Of a DNA stretch of 25,514 bases, positions 15,612 through 22,495 are shown in pieces (the stretch's first letter is position 1; the number at the start of each line of letters is the position of its first letter). The notes below the pieces were generated by a model that did not search any database, had not been told where the DNA came from, and saw nothing but the letters and a program-made list of their open reading frames with translations. The DNA comes from an uncultured Eubacteriales bacterium. Lineage in GTDB: Bacteria > Bacillota > Clostridia > Oscillospirales > Oscillospiraceae. The translations under genes were made by a program, and so were the position numbers. The stretch is from contig URPA01000024.1 of NCBI GenBank assembly GCA_900549545.1, forward strand, positions 1-25,514. The letters are read 5' to 3'.

Positions 15612-16541
15612 TTACAGGCCGGAGCTTTGCAGATAGCCGGTAATGCTGTGGATAGCTCCCGCACCGTCTGACGCGGCCGTAATAACCTGCCGCAAGGCCT
15701 TCGTCCGCACGTCACCGGCGGCATAAAAACCTGCAACTGCGGTGCTCCCCGTCTCGTCGGCGATGATGTAGCCCTTTTCGTCCAGCGGGGCAAGACCCTC
15801 CACTAACTTTGTCATCGGGCGCATGCCCACCGCTACAAAAGCGCCCTGAACCGGCAGGCGGCGGCCATCCTCCATGCGGATCGCCTCCAATTCGTCCTCG
15901 CCCTCAAACTCTGCGGGGACGGCGTTGAGCACAAGCTCAATGTTCGGCGTGTTTTTTACCCGCTCGACTATCGAGGCCGCGGCCCTGAAGCTCTCGCGAC
16001 GGTGCACAAGATACACCTTCTCCGCAATCGTGGACAGATGCAGCGCGTCACCCAAAGCGGAGTTTCCGCCGCCGATGACGGCTACATGCAGATCCTTGAA
16101 AAAGGGCCCGTCGCAGACCGAGCAGAAGCAGATCCCCGCGCCGATAAGCCGCTGCTCACCGGGGATGCCAAGGTGGATGTGCTCAGCCCCGGCGGCGTAG
16201 AGAACGGTTCGGCTCTCAAGAGGCTCCGCCGATTTCCCGTCAGTATAAACCCGATAAAACGGGGCATTACCGGCGCCGGAGCAGACCCTTTCAATTGCGC
16301 TGACCTCGCCCTTGCGAAAGACCGTCCCCAAAGACAGGGCGTGGTTTCGCAGGGCCTCACCCAGGTCATAGCCGCTGATTTGCGGCAGGCCCGGATAGTT
16401 ATCCACAAGGCTCGTGCTTTTTATCTGGCCGGTGCCGCCCTCTTCCTTCTCGATAAGCTCATAACTGAGATTGGCCCTCGAAGCGTAGATGGCGGCGGAG
16501 AGCCCGGCGGGGCCGCTTCCTATAATCAGTACATCATACAT
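15612..16541 (-). CDS. trxB: Thioredoxin reductase
   Basis: This FAD-dependent NADPH:thioredoxin oxidoreductase recycles the thioredoxin encoded two genes upstream. The FAD site GSGPAGLSAAIYASRA is at 8-23. The redox-active pair is Cys140 and Cys143 in CSVCDGPF, where most family members have CATC. The NADPH site has GGGNSA and HRRESFRA, whose arginines favour NADPH, and the C-terminal FAD motif YAAGDV follows. An extra Cys138 sits two residues before the redox pair. Length is 309 residues, normal. Eight bases separate it from the CMD-like gene. Its place in the operon suggests that the pathway consumes thiol reducing power. Confidence 0.92.
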   Translation of the reverse strand: MYDVLIIGSGPAGLSAAIYASRANLSYELIEKEEGGTGQIKSTSLVDNYPGLPQISGYDLGEALRNHALSLGTVFRKGEVSAIERVCSGAGNAPFYRVYTDGKSAEPLESRTVLYAAGAEHIHLGIPGEQRLIGAGICFCSVCDGPFFKDLHVAVIGGGNSALGDALHLSTIAEKVYLVHRRESFRAAASIVERVKNTPNIELVLNAVPAEFEGEDELEAIRMEDGRRLPVQGAFVAVGMRPMTKLVEGLAPLDEKGYIIADETGSTAVAGFYAAGDVRTKALRQVITAASDGAGAIHSITGYLQSSGL

Positions 16542-16549
16542 TGCGCTTT

Positions 16550-17134
16550 TTACTTGCGGCTCTTTTCAACAGCGTCGTGGATGTCCATCTCGCGGTCAAC
16601 ATAGTGCCCCTCATAGAGATAATCATCGATGGGCGTACCGGCGATGTTGTTCCAGTAGTTGTTGGCGAGCAGGAAGACAGAGTAGGTAATCAGCAGAACC
16701 ATGGTCTCAACATCGTAACGCTCCTGCAGGGGCTCATAGACCTCATCGGGGACATGGTTCGGGTCCTTGCAAAGCGCGGAGCCATACTCGATAAGCTCCA
16801 TTTCCTCATCGGTGAACTCAAAATGCTCGAAATCCTTGATGCCGATGGACTCAAGCGCCCATTTGGCGTAGTTGCCGCAGATGGGGCACTCGTTGTCGTT
16901 GGAAACGGTGAAGGCGAAGAGAAGGACAGCGCGGGCACCTATTTTCTCCTTGAGGGCGGTCTTTACGGAATAAACACCCTCCTCAAGCGCAGTGAAGGAC
17001 ACGACACTGTTGAGAAGTATCTCCTTCATGTTTGTGATGGTGAAGCCCTGCTCGAGATGGTGGTCAATGGCCGCCTGCTGCTCCTTGGTGGTGTTGTTCC
17101 TGTCAATTCTGGGGAGTGTTTTCTTTCTTTCCAT
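16550..17134 (-). CDS. Carboxymuconolactone decarboxylase/AhpD-like protein with a CPIC redox motif
   Basis: This small helical protein of 194 residues has the AhpD-like fold signature. The motif is CPICGNYAKWAL with Cys83 and Cys86. In AhpD a histidine follows the second cysteine by four residues; here that position is Ala90, so a classic AhpD proton relay is missing. Even so, the CxxC between thioredoxin and thioredoxin reductase genes suggests a thiol-disulfide role, perhaps as a reductase or peroxidase fed by thioredoxin. True carboxymuconolactone decarboxylation is unlikely in this context. An AAAAGGAGA ribosome site lies ahead of the ATG. I see no closer match that would give a specific name. 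Confidence 0.65.
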   Translation of the reverse strand: MERKKTLPRIDRNNTTKEQQAAIDHHLEQGFTITNMKEILLNSVVSFTALEEGVYSVKTALKEKIGARAVLLFAFTVSNDNECPICGNYAKWALESIGIKDFEHFEFTDEEMELIEYGSALCKDPNHVPDEVYEPLQERYDVETMVLLITYSVFLLANNYWNNIAGTPIDDYLYEGHYVDREMDIHDAVEKSRK

Positions 17135-17205
17135 GATGTTCGTCTCCTTTTAGGTGTAATTTTGTTTTTTTAATAATTAAGGAAACCGCGCCGGGCGGCC
17201 CCAAA

Positions 17206-17538
17206 TCATTGCGTGTCGGAAGCGAGATAGGTGTTCACCAGCTCCAGAATATGCTCCTTGGACTTGTAGCCGATGGATTTTTTCAAAACGGCATCGTTTT
17301 TCACAAGAAGCAGCGTAGGCGACATCATAACCCGGAAATGCCTTACAAGCTCAGGCTCGCTGTCAATGTTGACGCTGTAAATCCTCAGCTCCGGGTTTTC
17401 CTCGCTGAGCTGGCCCAGCTCCTGCGACAGGGACTTGCAGGTCCCGCAGTTTTCCCGCCAGAAATCCAACAGAAAACCGGAGCTGTCGTTCTGGAGCTGC
17501 TCATCGTATTCTGCTTTGGTCAGTGCCTTAATTGCCAT
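17206..17538 (-). CDS. trxA: Thioredoxin
   Basis: This is a single-domain thioredoxin that donates electrons to disulfide or other reductases. The redox site is CGTC rather than the common CGPC, preceded by FWREN where most have FWAxW. The cis-proline is kept in MMSPTLLL. I chose the second ATG at 17538 (110 residues), since AAAGGA lies about nine bases upstream of it. The ATG at 17547 has AAAGG directly against it. The gene starts 41 bases after cyuA stops. The altered active site implies a specialised partner, plausibly one encoded in this operon. Confidence 0.88.
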   Translation of the reverse strand: MAIKALTKAEYDEQLQNDSSGFLLDFWRENCGTCKSLSQELGQLSEENPELRIYSVNIDSEPELVRHFRVMMSPTLLLVKNDAVLKKSIGYKSKEHILELVNTYLASDTQ

Positions 17539-17579
17539 CTTTTTCATCCTTTCTCTGATGAGCTTTTGCGCGTTTGGTT

Positions 17580-18851
17580 TTATATTTCTGCTTTTTCAAG
17601 CATTATATTCAAAATCTCCAGGTCGGTTTTGGCCATACCCACACGGCCCATATAACCCACTGCCCTGATGGAATCCTCCGGCGTCCTTTGCACAAGGCCC
17701 TCTCCGTTCTGGAAGTTTCTCTCCCGCGTGCTCATCTGGAAGCCAAGAATCGCCATATCCACAGCCGAGGCGATTTTTGCAGCGCATGAGGGCTTTGCCC
17801 CATCGCAGACGATGCCGCCGACAGTCGCGAGGGTGTTGACGATGGAGTTTGCCATCTGCTGATGACTGCCGCCGTGGAGATAGCATATCGCCGCGCTCGC
17901 CCCGCTGGCCGCCACCACAGCGCCGCAGAAGGCTGAGAGCCTGCCGATATACTGCTTTACATAAAGCGCGGACAGGTTGCTGACAGCCAGCGCCCGGTAC
18001 AGCTTTTCGCGGGAGCAGCCCAGAGCATTTGCATACTCAATTACCGGCAGGGAGACGGTTATGCCCTGGTTTCCGCTGCCGGAGTTGATGACAACTGGCA
18101 GCGCGCAGCCGGACATGCGGGCATCCGAGGCCGCGGCGGCTCTGGCCTTTGCCCGGGTGGCCACGGTATTCGCCTGGGTATCGAGGATGGTGCTGCCGAT
18201 ATTGGCACCGCAGTCGTTTTTGAGACCGTAATCGGAGATTGCGGAGTTGAGCTCAATCTGCGGGGCAAATATTTGCGCAAGCTCATCCGGGTCAGCGAGC
18301 TCCGCAAAGGTGAAGACGTCCTCCAGTGACAGCCGGGAAATGGCGCTGTCCTCCAGCTCGGCTTCTTTTTCCTCCGTGGAGAATAAAACGGCACCGTCCT
18401 TTTTTATATTGGTTATCTGCGTGTGCTTATCGGCGATGGTCACCTCAGATGAGGCACTGCCCGCCCGCATTTTGACGGTTATATAGAGATTGGATTTCCC
18501 CTCGGTGAGTAAACACTCAAAGAAGTCCTTCTTTCCAAGCAGAGCCTTGGTTTTTTCAATATCCTCAGCCGTTACACCGGAGAGAACCTCAAGCTCTTTT
18601 GAAGCGTCGCCTCCAATGGCACCGAGTATTGCCGCCACATCAAGCCCCTTCAGTCCGCCGGAGCAGGGGACGGTAACTCCCTTGACATTTTTAATAATAT
18701 TGCCGCTGCACCAAAGCTCTATCCGCTCTGGAAAACAGCCCAGAACCTCCCGGGCCTTTGCGGAGGCAAATGATATTGCAATCGGCTCCGTACAGCCTAA
18801 AGCGGGCACCAGCTCCTTTCTCAGAATTTGATAACAATCTTTTGTGTTCAA
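17580..18851 (-). CDS. cyuA: L-cysteine desulfidase (CyuA family)
   Basis: This [4Fe-4S] enzyme of the serine-dehydratase-alpha/YhaM family breaks L-cysteine into pyruvate, ammonia and hydrogen sulfide. The hallmark VPALGCTEPIAI (Cys20), further conserved Cys309, and CDGAKPSC (Cys349 and Cys356) supply candidate cluster ligands. I take the TTG at 18851 as start: GGCGGTGA lies just upstream and the protein then begins like its relatives, with 423 residues. A GTG at 18896 is in frame but has no ribosome site and is only about 20 bases from the predicted transcript start. It is the first gene of the twelve-gene minus-strand operon and faces a GntR regulator. Related proteins may act on other thiol or hydroxyl amino acids. 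Confidence 0.88.
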   Translation of the reverse strand: MNTKDCYQILRKELVPALGCTEPIAISFASAKAREVLGCFPERIELWCSGNIIKNVKGVTVPCSGGLKGLDVAAILGAIGGDASKELEVLSGVTAEDIEKTKALLGKKDFFECLLTEGKSNLYITVKMRAGSASSEVTIADKHTQITNIKKDGAVLFSTEEKEAELEDSAISRLSLEDVFTFAELADPDELAQIFAPQIELNSAISDYGLKNDCGANIGSTILDTQANTVATRAKARAAAASDARMSGCALPVVINSGSGNQGITVSLPVIEYANALGCSREKLYRALAVSNLSALYVKQYIGRLSAFCGAVVAASGASAAICYLHGGSHQQMANSIVNTLATVGGIVCDGAKPSCAAKIASAVDMAILGFQMSTRERNFQNGEGLVQRTPEDSIRAVGYMGRVGMAKTDLEILNIMLEKAEI

Positions 18852-18923
18852 GCTATCACCGCCAGTTTTGTAATTTTGGATTGATATTTCGTTCACGTTT
18901 GGTAATCTTACTGGTATGATTAG

Positions 18924-18952
18924 ATTGTATAAGATTGCTCAGTAAAAGTAAA
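18924..18952 (-). promoter_or_regulatory. Promoter of the twelve-gene operon
   Basis: On the minus strand a TTTACT -35 box (18947-18952) is followed after 17 bases by TACAAT (18924-18929). A 7-bp inverted repeat, AATCTTA/TAAGATT (18904-18910 and 18930-18936), encloses the -10 box and could be a second regulator site. The leader to the TTG at 18851 would be about 65 bases. Confidence 0.55.
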
Positions 18953-18989
18953 TAGACAAATTTACCGAAAAAGCACCTGGTTTTTTATC

Positions 18990-19009
18990 TAATATTACTT
19001 GTAATATTA
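18990..19009. promoter_or_regulatory. Perfect palindrome, candidate GntR operator
   Basis: TAATATTAC and GTAATATTA face each other across TT, a 20-bp perfect dyad. It lies between the divergent promoters, just upstream of the gntR -35 box and 37 bases from the operon's -35 box. GntR/FCD proteins bind such dyads, with a GT and AC core. Control of both sides is inferred from position. Confidence 0.55.
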
Positions 19010-19011
19010 TC

Positions 19012-19040
19012 TTTATAAAATTTTGAAATTCTGTTATGAT
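19012..19040 (+). promoter_or_regulatory. Promoter of the GntR regulator gene
   Basis: TTTATA (19012-19017), then 17 bases, then TATGAT (19035-19040), with TG at 19032-19033 making an extended -10. It abuts the palindrome at 18990-19009, which would allow self-control. Confidence 0.5.
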
Positions 19041-19084
19041 AAAATAAATTAAGAATTACAGCATATGATATTGGAGGCTGTTTT

Positions 19085-19741
19085 ATGGCAATGAGCTTAA
19101 AGGAAGTAGTTTATCAGTCAATTTTGGATGACATCGTCAACGACGAGTTCAAGCCTTTTCAGATTTTGAGCGAAAGCTCACTTGTGGAAAAATATAAATG
19201 CAGCAAATCGCCGGTCCGGGAGGCTTTGCAGCTTTTGTGCAATGACGGTGTGCTCCGAAGCATACCCCGCTGCGGATATGAAATTCTGCTCATCACTCGG
19301 GAGGAGATTGAGCAGATGCTCAACGCGCGCTTTCTTATTGAAGGGGGATTTATCGCGCAGGCGATGAAGAATATTCAGCCGGAGCAGTTTGCGCAGCTTG
19401 CGAAGCTTGTCCTGTCCATGTCACACTGTCAGGACGATATGTGGAAGTTCTGGGATTTGAACACGCAGTTTCACATAAACCTTATGGATATTTCCGGCAA
19501 CAGCTTCGCCTCAGCGGAGATCCTTCGCATTTGCGCAAGGCTCAAGCTTGCCTATGCCCAGACGAGCAAGAAGAGCTGGCGCTCCGGCTCTATTTCGTTT
19601 GAGGTGAAAAACCACAAGGCGATTCTCGCGGCTATTGAAAAAAATGACATAGCCGCGGCACGAGCCGCTATCCGCATTGACCTGATGGACTTCTGCGACC
19701 TACAATTTGAGCTTTTTGATTTTTTCGGTGAGGATAAATAA
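19085..19741 (+). CDS. GntR family transcriptional regulator, FCD type
   Basis: This is a DNA-binding regulator with an N-terminal winged helix (about 5-75; SESSLVEKYKCSKSPVREAL is the helix-turn-helix) and a C-terminal all-helical FCD ligand domain (about 85-210). Metal- or ligand-site residues are visible in DLNTQFHINLMD and NHKAIL. Length is 218 residues, typical of the FadR subfamily. GGAGG lies seven bases before the ATG at 19085. It is transcribed away from the long cyuA-to-SLC13 operon and very likely controls it, responding to a carboxylate-type substrate or intermediate. It ends at a strong terminator. Confidence 0.9.
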   Translation: MAMSLKEVVYQSILDDIVNDEFKPFQILSESSLVEKYKCSKSPVREALQLLCNDGVLRSIPRCGYEILLITREEIEQMLNARFLIEGGFIAQAMKNIQPEQFAQLAKLVLSMSHCQDDMWKFWDLNTQFHINLMDISGNSFASAEILRICARLKLAYAQTSKKSWRSGSISFEVKNHKAILAAIEKNDIAAARAAIRIDLMDFCDLQFELFDFFGEDK

Positions 19742-19781
19742 AAAAAGAGCAAGGCACTATTTCAGTGCCTTGCTCTTTTTT
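19741..19781. terminator. Two-way terminator between gntR and the SDR gene
   Basis: AAAAAAGAGCAAGGCACT pairs perfectly with AGTGCCTTGCTCTTTTTT around ATTTC. The A-run and T-run make it work in both directions. Its first base is the last base of the gntR stop codon. Confidence 0.92.
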
Positions 19782-19792
19782 ATGTTGCGCCG

Positions 19793-20554
19793 CTATTTGA
19801 TGCTCTGCTGCTTGCACCAGATGTCCATGACGAGATTTACCGGCAGAAGCTTCACAAGCCGCACCTGACGGCGCACCGGGTGGCCGAGGATGGAGACGGT
19901 CTTTTTCTTCTTCAAATCCTTCATGGCCTGCGCGGCGACCTCGTCCGGCCCGTACCACTTGTCCACATAGCGGATGTAATCGTCGTGGTGGGCGACCTGT
20001 TGAAACTCCGTCTTAATCCAGCCGGGGCAGACGCACATCACATGGATGCCCCTGCCGCGCAGCTCCCTGCCGATGGCGCGGGAGAAGCTGAGCACATAGC
20101 TCTTGCTCGCCCCGTACACTGCCTGATAGGGCACCGGCTGCCACGCGGAGTTGGAGCCCATGTTGATAATTGCGCTGCCTGCGTGCATGTATGGCAGGCA
20201 CACATGGCACATGGCGGTGAGCGCGAGGGAGTTGAGCTTCGCGCTGCCCAGAAGCTTATTGAGCTCCTTTTCCTCAAACGGGCCGAAAACCCCGCAGCCG
20301 GCGGCGTTTACAAGCAGCGCTATCTCCGGCTGCTCTTTTTCAAGAAGCGCGGAGAAGCCGTCGATATTCTCAAGCTCGCCAAGGTCGAGCGGGATGGGGC
20401 GGATGGGGTTTTTGCAGGCGCTTTTGAGCTCCTCAAGGCGCTCGGCGCGTCTTGCGATGACCCATATCTCATCATACTGCCCCTGCCTGTCCACCGCGTA
20501 GACAAATTCCCTGCCTATCCCGGCGGATGCCCCGGTAATGACTGCGATTTTCAT
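19793..20554 (-). CDS. Short-chain dehydrogenase/reductase
   Basis: This is a classical SDR oxidoreductase with 253 residues. It has the nucleotide site TGASAGIG (7-14), NAAG at 83-86, an active-site serine at 134 or 136, and the YGASK pair Tyr147/Lys151. A GAGGTG ribosome site precedes the ATG. The C-terminal 40 residues are basic and partly hydrophobic (RRQVRLVKLLPVNLVMDI), as in SDRs that sit at membranes and act on lipids or other hydrophobic substrates. It follows an AT-rich gene of a different character by 32 bases and ends at the shared terminator. The substrate cannot be told. Confidence 0.85.
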   Translation of the reverse strand: MKIAVITGASAGIGREFVYAVDRQGQYDEIWVIARRAERLEELKSACKNPIRPIPLDLGELENIDGFSALLEKEQPEIALLVNAAGCGVFGPFEEKELNKLLGSAKLNSLALTAMCHVCLPYMHAGSAIINMGSNSAWQPVPYQAVYGASKSYVLSFSRAIGRELRGRGIHVMCVCPGWIKTEFQQVAHHDDYIRYVDKWYGPDEVAAQAMKDLKKKKTVSILGHPVRRQVRLVKLLPVNLVMDIWCKQQSIK

Positions 20555-20586
20555 TATATCACCTCAAAAAATTTCAATTTATTTCA

Positions 20587-21159
20587 CTAATTCCAGTGTG
20601 CAGTATCAACTTTTGTTACTATATCATTTTCATTCAAAAATATTTGAAAATAATCTTCTTCAAAAAATCCATTTCTCATAGAATAACATATAACATATTC
20701 GCCTTGTAGTTCTTCTAATTCTTCATCTTCTTCTCCTAAAATATCATACACTTCACTTTTTTTCATACCCACTATGTTATACTTTTCTTCCATATCTTCT
20801 ATCATTAAATATCGAAAACTATGCCAATTATCGTTGCACCATTTTTCCGTAGAAAATGTATGAAAATATCTGTTTATGCCAAGCGTTATTCCAATGATAA
20901 GCAATATATACATTATAATTCCGATGCAACTATAAAGTATAGATTTATTAAATTTTTTTCTGAAAATGAATTTTATTAAGATTGGCATTATCAAAAGTAT
21001 TATAGGAACAATTAAATATATTATATTAAAAAGTTCTGGAGAAAAATCACCAATGCTTCCTACTAATGCCGCAAATACATATAGATAAAAGAAAAATATC
21101 GGGCCTAATATATAATATAAAACGCCGGATACGATATTTAAAATTCTATCTTTCTTCAT
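20587..21159 (-). CDS. AT-rich hypothetical membrane protein, probably acquired
   Basis: I do not recognise a named family. The 190-residue protein has three or four hydrophobic helices in the first 95 residues, then a soluble domain. Near its start the soluble part has GMKKSEVYDILGEEDE, and it ends in FQIFLNENDIVTKVDTAHW. This resembles the BamE/SmpA-like pattern of a helix followed by strands seen in many small envelope proteins. Base use differs sharply from the neighbours: codons are mostly A- or T-ending (Ile ATA/ATT, Leu TTA, Asn AAT) within a GC-rich region. GGAGAG precedes the ATG. A pair of dispersed repeats lies just upstream. Horizontal gain is likely. Confidence 0.75.
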   Translation of the reverse strand: MKKDRILNIVSGVLYYILGPIFFFYLYVFAALVGSIGDFSPELFNIIYLIVPIILLIMPILIKFIFRKKFNKSILYSCIGIIMYILLIIGITLGINRYFHTFSTEKWCNDNWHSFRYLMIEDMEEKYNIVGMKKSEVYDILGEEDEELEELQGEYVICYSMRNGFFEEDYFQIFLNENDIVTKVDTAHWN

Positions 21160-21220
21160 GCCGTTCTCTCCAGATTGTAATTTCCCTTAATCTATAAAGT
21201 GGAGGTTGTAAAGCTAATCT

Positions 21221-21269
21221 TGGCTCTCCCTTTGGGAGAGCTGGCGAGCGTAAGCGAGACTGAGAGGGC
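21221..21269 (-). repeat. Dispersed two-hairpin repeat, copy 2
   Basis: The stem GCTCTCCC/GGGAGAGC with the loop TTT is followed by GGCGAGCGTAAGCGAG and ACTGAGAGGG. This is the reverse orientation of copy 1 near position 100. Together with copy 3 it forms an inverted pair about 150 bases long upstream of the AT-rich gene. Confidence 0.65.
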
Positions 21270-21308
21270 ATCTCGGCGGAAAAACAGTGCTTTTAACGAG
21301 CCTTAGCG

Positions 21309-21365
21309 CCCTCTCCGTCACGGCTTCGCCGTGCCACCTCTCCCAAAGTGAGAGGCAAGGCTGCG
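21309..21365 (+). repeat. Dispersed two-hairpin repeat, copy 3
   Basis: CCCTCTCCGTCACGGC, TTC, GCCGTG and then CCACCTCTCCCAAAGTGAGAGG form two hairpins. The copy is almost identical, in reverse, to the one at the right edge (25452-25514). The rest of 21366-21551 has no gene. It leads into the LytTR gene, with two ATGAC-like direct repeats at 21482 and 21499. Confidence 0.7.
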
Positions 21366-21551
21366 CCCGCGGGGAGAACCAAGGCTTGACCGACAGCTTC
21401 CGTTTTTCACGCGAAAATTATACCAGCTCGAGCGGCAATTGGCAATTCATTTCGCAATATTCTGCCACCTGTGCCCGGAAAATGACCGACTATCAAAAAT
21501 GACTGGTAATCGGGGGAGAATTTTTCTATACTTTGACTGCGAGGTGAAAGC

Positions 21552-21992
21552 ATGGAGATTGAAATTAAAATTGACGCCGCCTGCCGTGAGCCGCGGGTAG
21601 TGATATTTACTGATAAGATGACAGATGAAGTGACCGCGCTGATGAAAAAGCTCTCCGGCTCCGGCACACCATTGCTGACGGGCTATAAGGATGAGGCACT
21701 TGAGATACTGGAGGAGCGGGAGATTTTTCGGATTTACGCTGAGGGCGGCAGGGTCATCGCTGCGACGGAGCGCGGGGAATATACCCTGCGGCGGCGGCTT
21801 TACGAGCTTGAGGAAATCCTCGATAAAGGCTGCTTCGTGCGCATCTCGAACTCTGAGATTATTAATCTCAAAAAGGTCAGAAAGTTCGACCTGAGCCTGA
21901 CGGGGACGATCTGCGTTTCCATGACAGACGGGAAAGTTACCTATGTCTCGCGGCGATATGTCTCAAAAATCAAGCGGGTTTTGGGTATATGA
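21552..21992 (+). CDS. LytTR-domain DNA-binding protein
   Basis: This is a 146-residue regulator with a LytTR DNA-binding domain over about residues 50-146. It is seen in REIFRIYAEGGRVIAATERG, the KGCFVRISNSEIINLKKV segment and a late VSRRYVSKIKRVLG. The first 45 residues are a short alpha/beta start without a receiver domain, as in the small LytTR proteins paired with DUF3021 membrane proteins. GAGGTGA precedes the ATG. The stop codon overlaps the ribosome site of the DUF3021 gene, so the two are made together. In known pairs the membrane protein restrains the regulator; that is inferred here, not shown. Confidence 0.9.
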   Translation: MEIEIKIDAACREPRVVIFTDKMTDEVTALMKKLSGSGTPLLTGYKDEALEILEEREIFRIYAEGGRVIAATERGEYTLRRRLYELEEILDKGCFVRISNSEIINLKKVRKFDLSLTGTICVSMTDGKVTYVSRRYVSKIKRVLGI

Positions 21993-22002
21993 GGTGAAGA
22001 AT

Positions 22003-22455
22003 ATGAGGAAAAATTTAGCTTTAAGATGTCTTATCGGCGCGCCGATCGGCCTTGCTATCAGCACGATGATAACTATCGGAATTTCCCTTGCCGTCGGCGA
22101 TGGGAGTTACTACGCCGTCGTGCCGGGGCTTGCCACCGACTGCGGCTCGGAGATAAACGCCGTTTTGGTGCAGGCGGTGAGCGTCATGCTATACGGTGCG
22201 GTCTGGGCCGGTGCATCGCTCATCTGGGAGCAGGAGCGCTGGAGCCTTCTGCGCCAGACGGTGACGCATCTTGTCATCTGCTCACTGGCAACCCTTCCGA
22301 TTGCATATTTCCTGCGGTGGATGGAGCCGAATTTCGCGGGAATTGCAAAGTATTTCGGCATTTTCTTTGGAATATATCTGCTTGTGTGGCTCTGGCAGTA
22401 TGGCAATATCAAGAGGCGCATCCGGCAGATAAACGCAAAAATGCGCGAGGAATAA
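22003..22455 (+). CDS. DUF3021 family membrane protein
   Basis: This 150-residue protein has four membrane helices at about 8-32, 52-72, 82-102 and 110-130. It ends in a basic tail (KRRIRQINAKM). Its place directly after a LytTR gene identifies the DUF3021 type, which is thought to hold the LytTR partner in check at the membrane. I chose the ATG at 22003 because GAGGTGA (21991-21997) lies just upstream; an upstream in-frame ATG at 21943 would lie inside the LytTR gene. A two-way terminator follows. Confidence 0.85.
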   Translation: MRKNLALRCLIGAPIGLAISTMITIGISLAVGDGSYYAVVPGLATDCGSEINAVLVQAVSVMLYGAVWAGASLIWEQERWSLLRQTVTHLVICSLATLPIAYFLRWMEPNFAGIAKYFGIFFGIYLLVWLWQYGNIKRRIRQINAKMREE

Positions 22456-22460
22456 AAAGT

Positions 22461-22495
22461 GAAAAACGCGGGGGAGTTTATCCCTCGCGTTTTTC
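22461..22495. terminator. Two-way terminator after DUF3021
   Basis: GAAAAACGCG and CGCGTTTTTC pair, with an inner GGGA/TCCC step. The A-run and T-run allow both directions. The stop codon of the converging minus-strand chimeric gene (22478-22480) lies inside it. Confidence 0.85.

Noticed and set aside
15049..17538. Glycine/sarcosine reductase cluster, suggested by trxA and trxB
   Set aside because: No grd genes and no in-frame selenocysteine-type TGA context are present.
7010..18851. Isethionate or sulfoacetate respiration cluster
   Set aside because: No glycyl radical sulfite-lyase, activase, sulfoacetaldehyde reductase or sulfite reductase is present in the window. Only the ligase and dehydrogenase pair resembles that pathway.
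21482..21506. LytTR operator formed by two ATGAC direct repeats
   Set aside because: The repeats are 17 bases apart, not the roughly 21 expected for LytTR sites, and the match to the consensus is weak.
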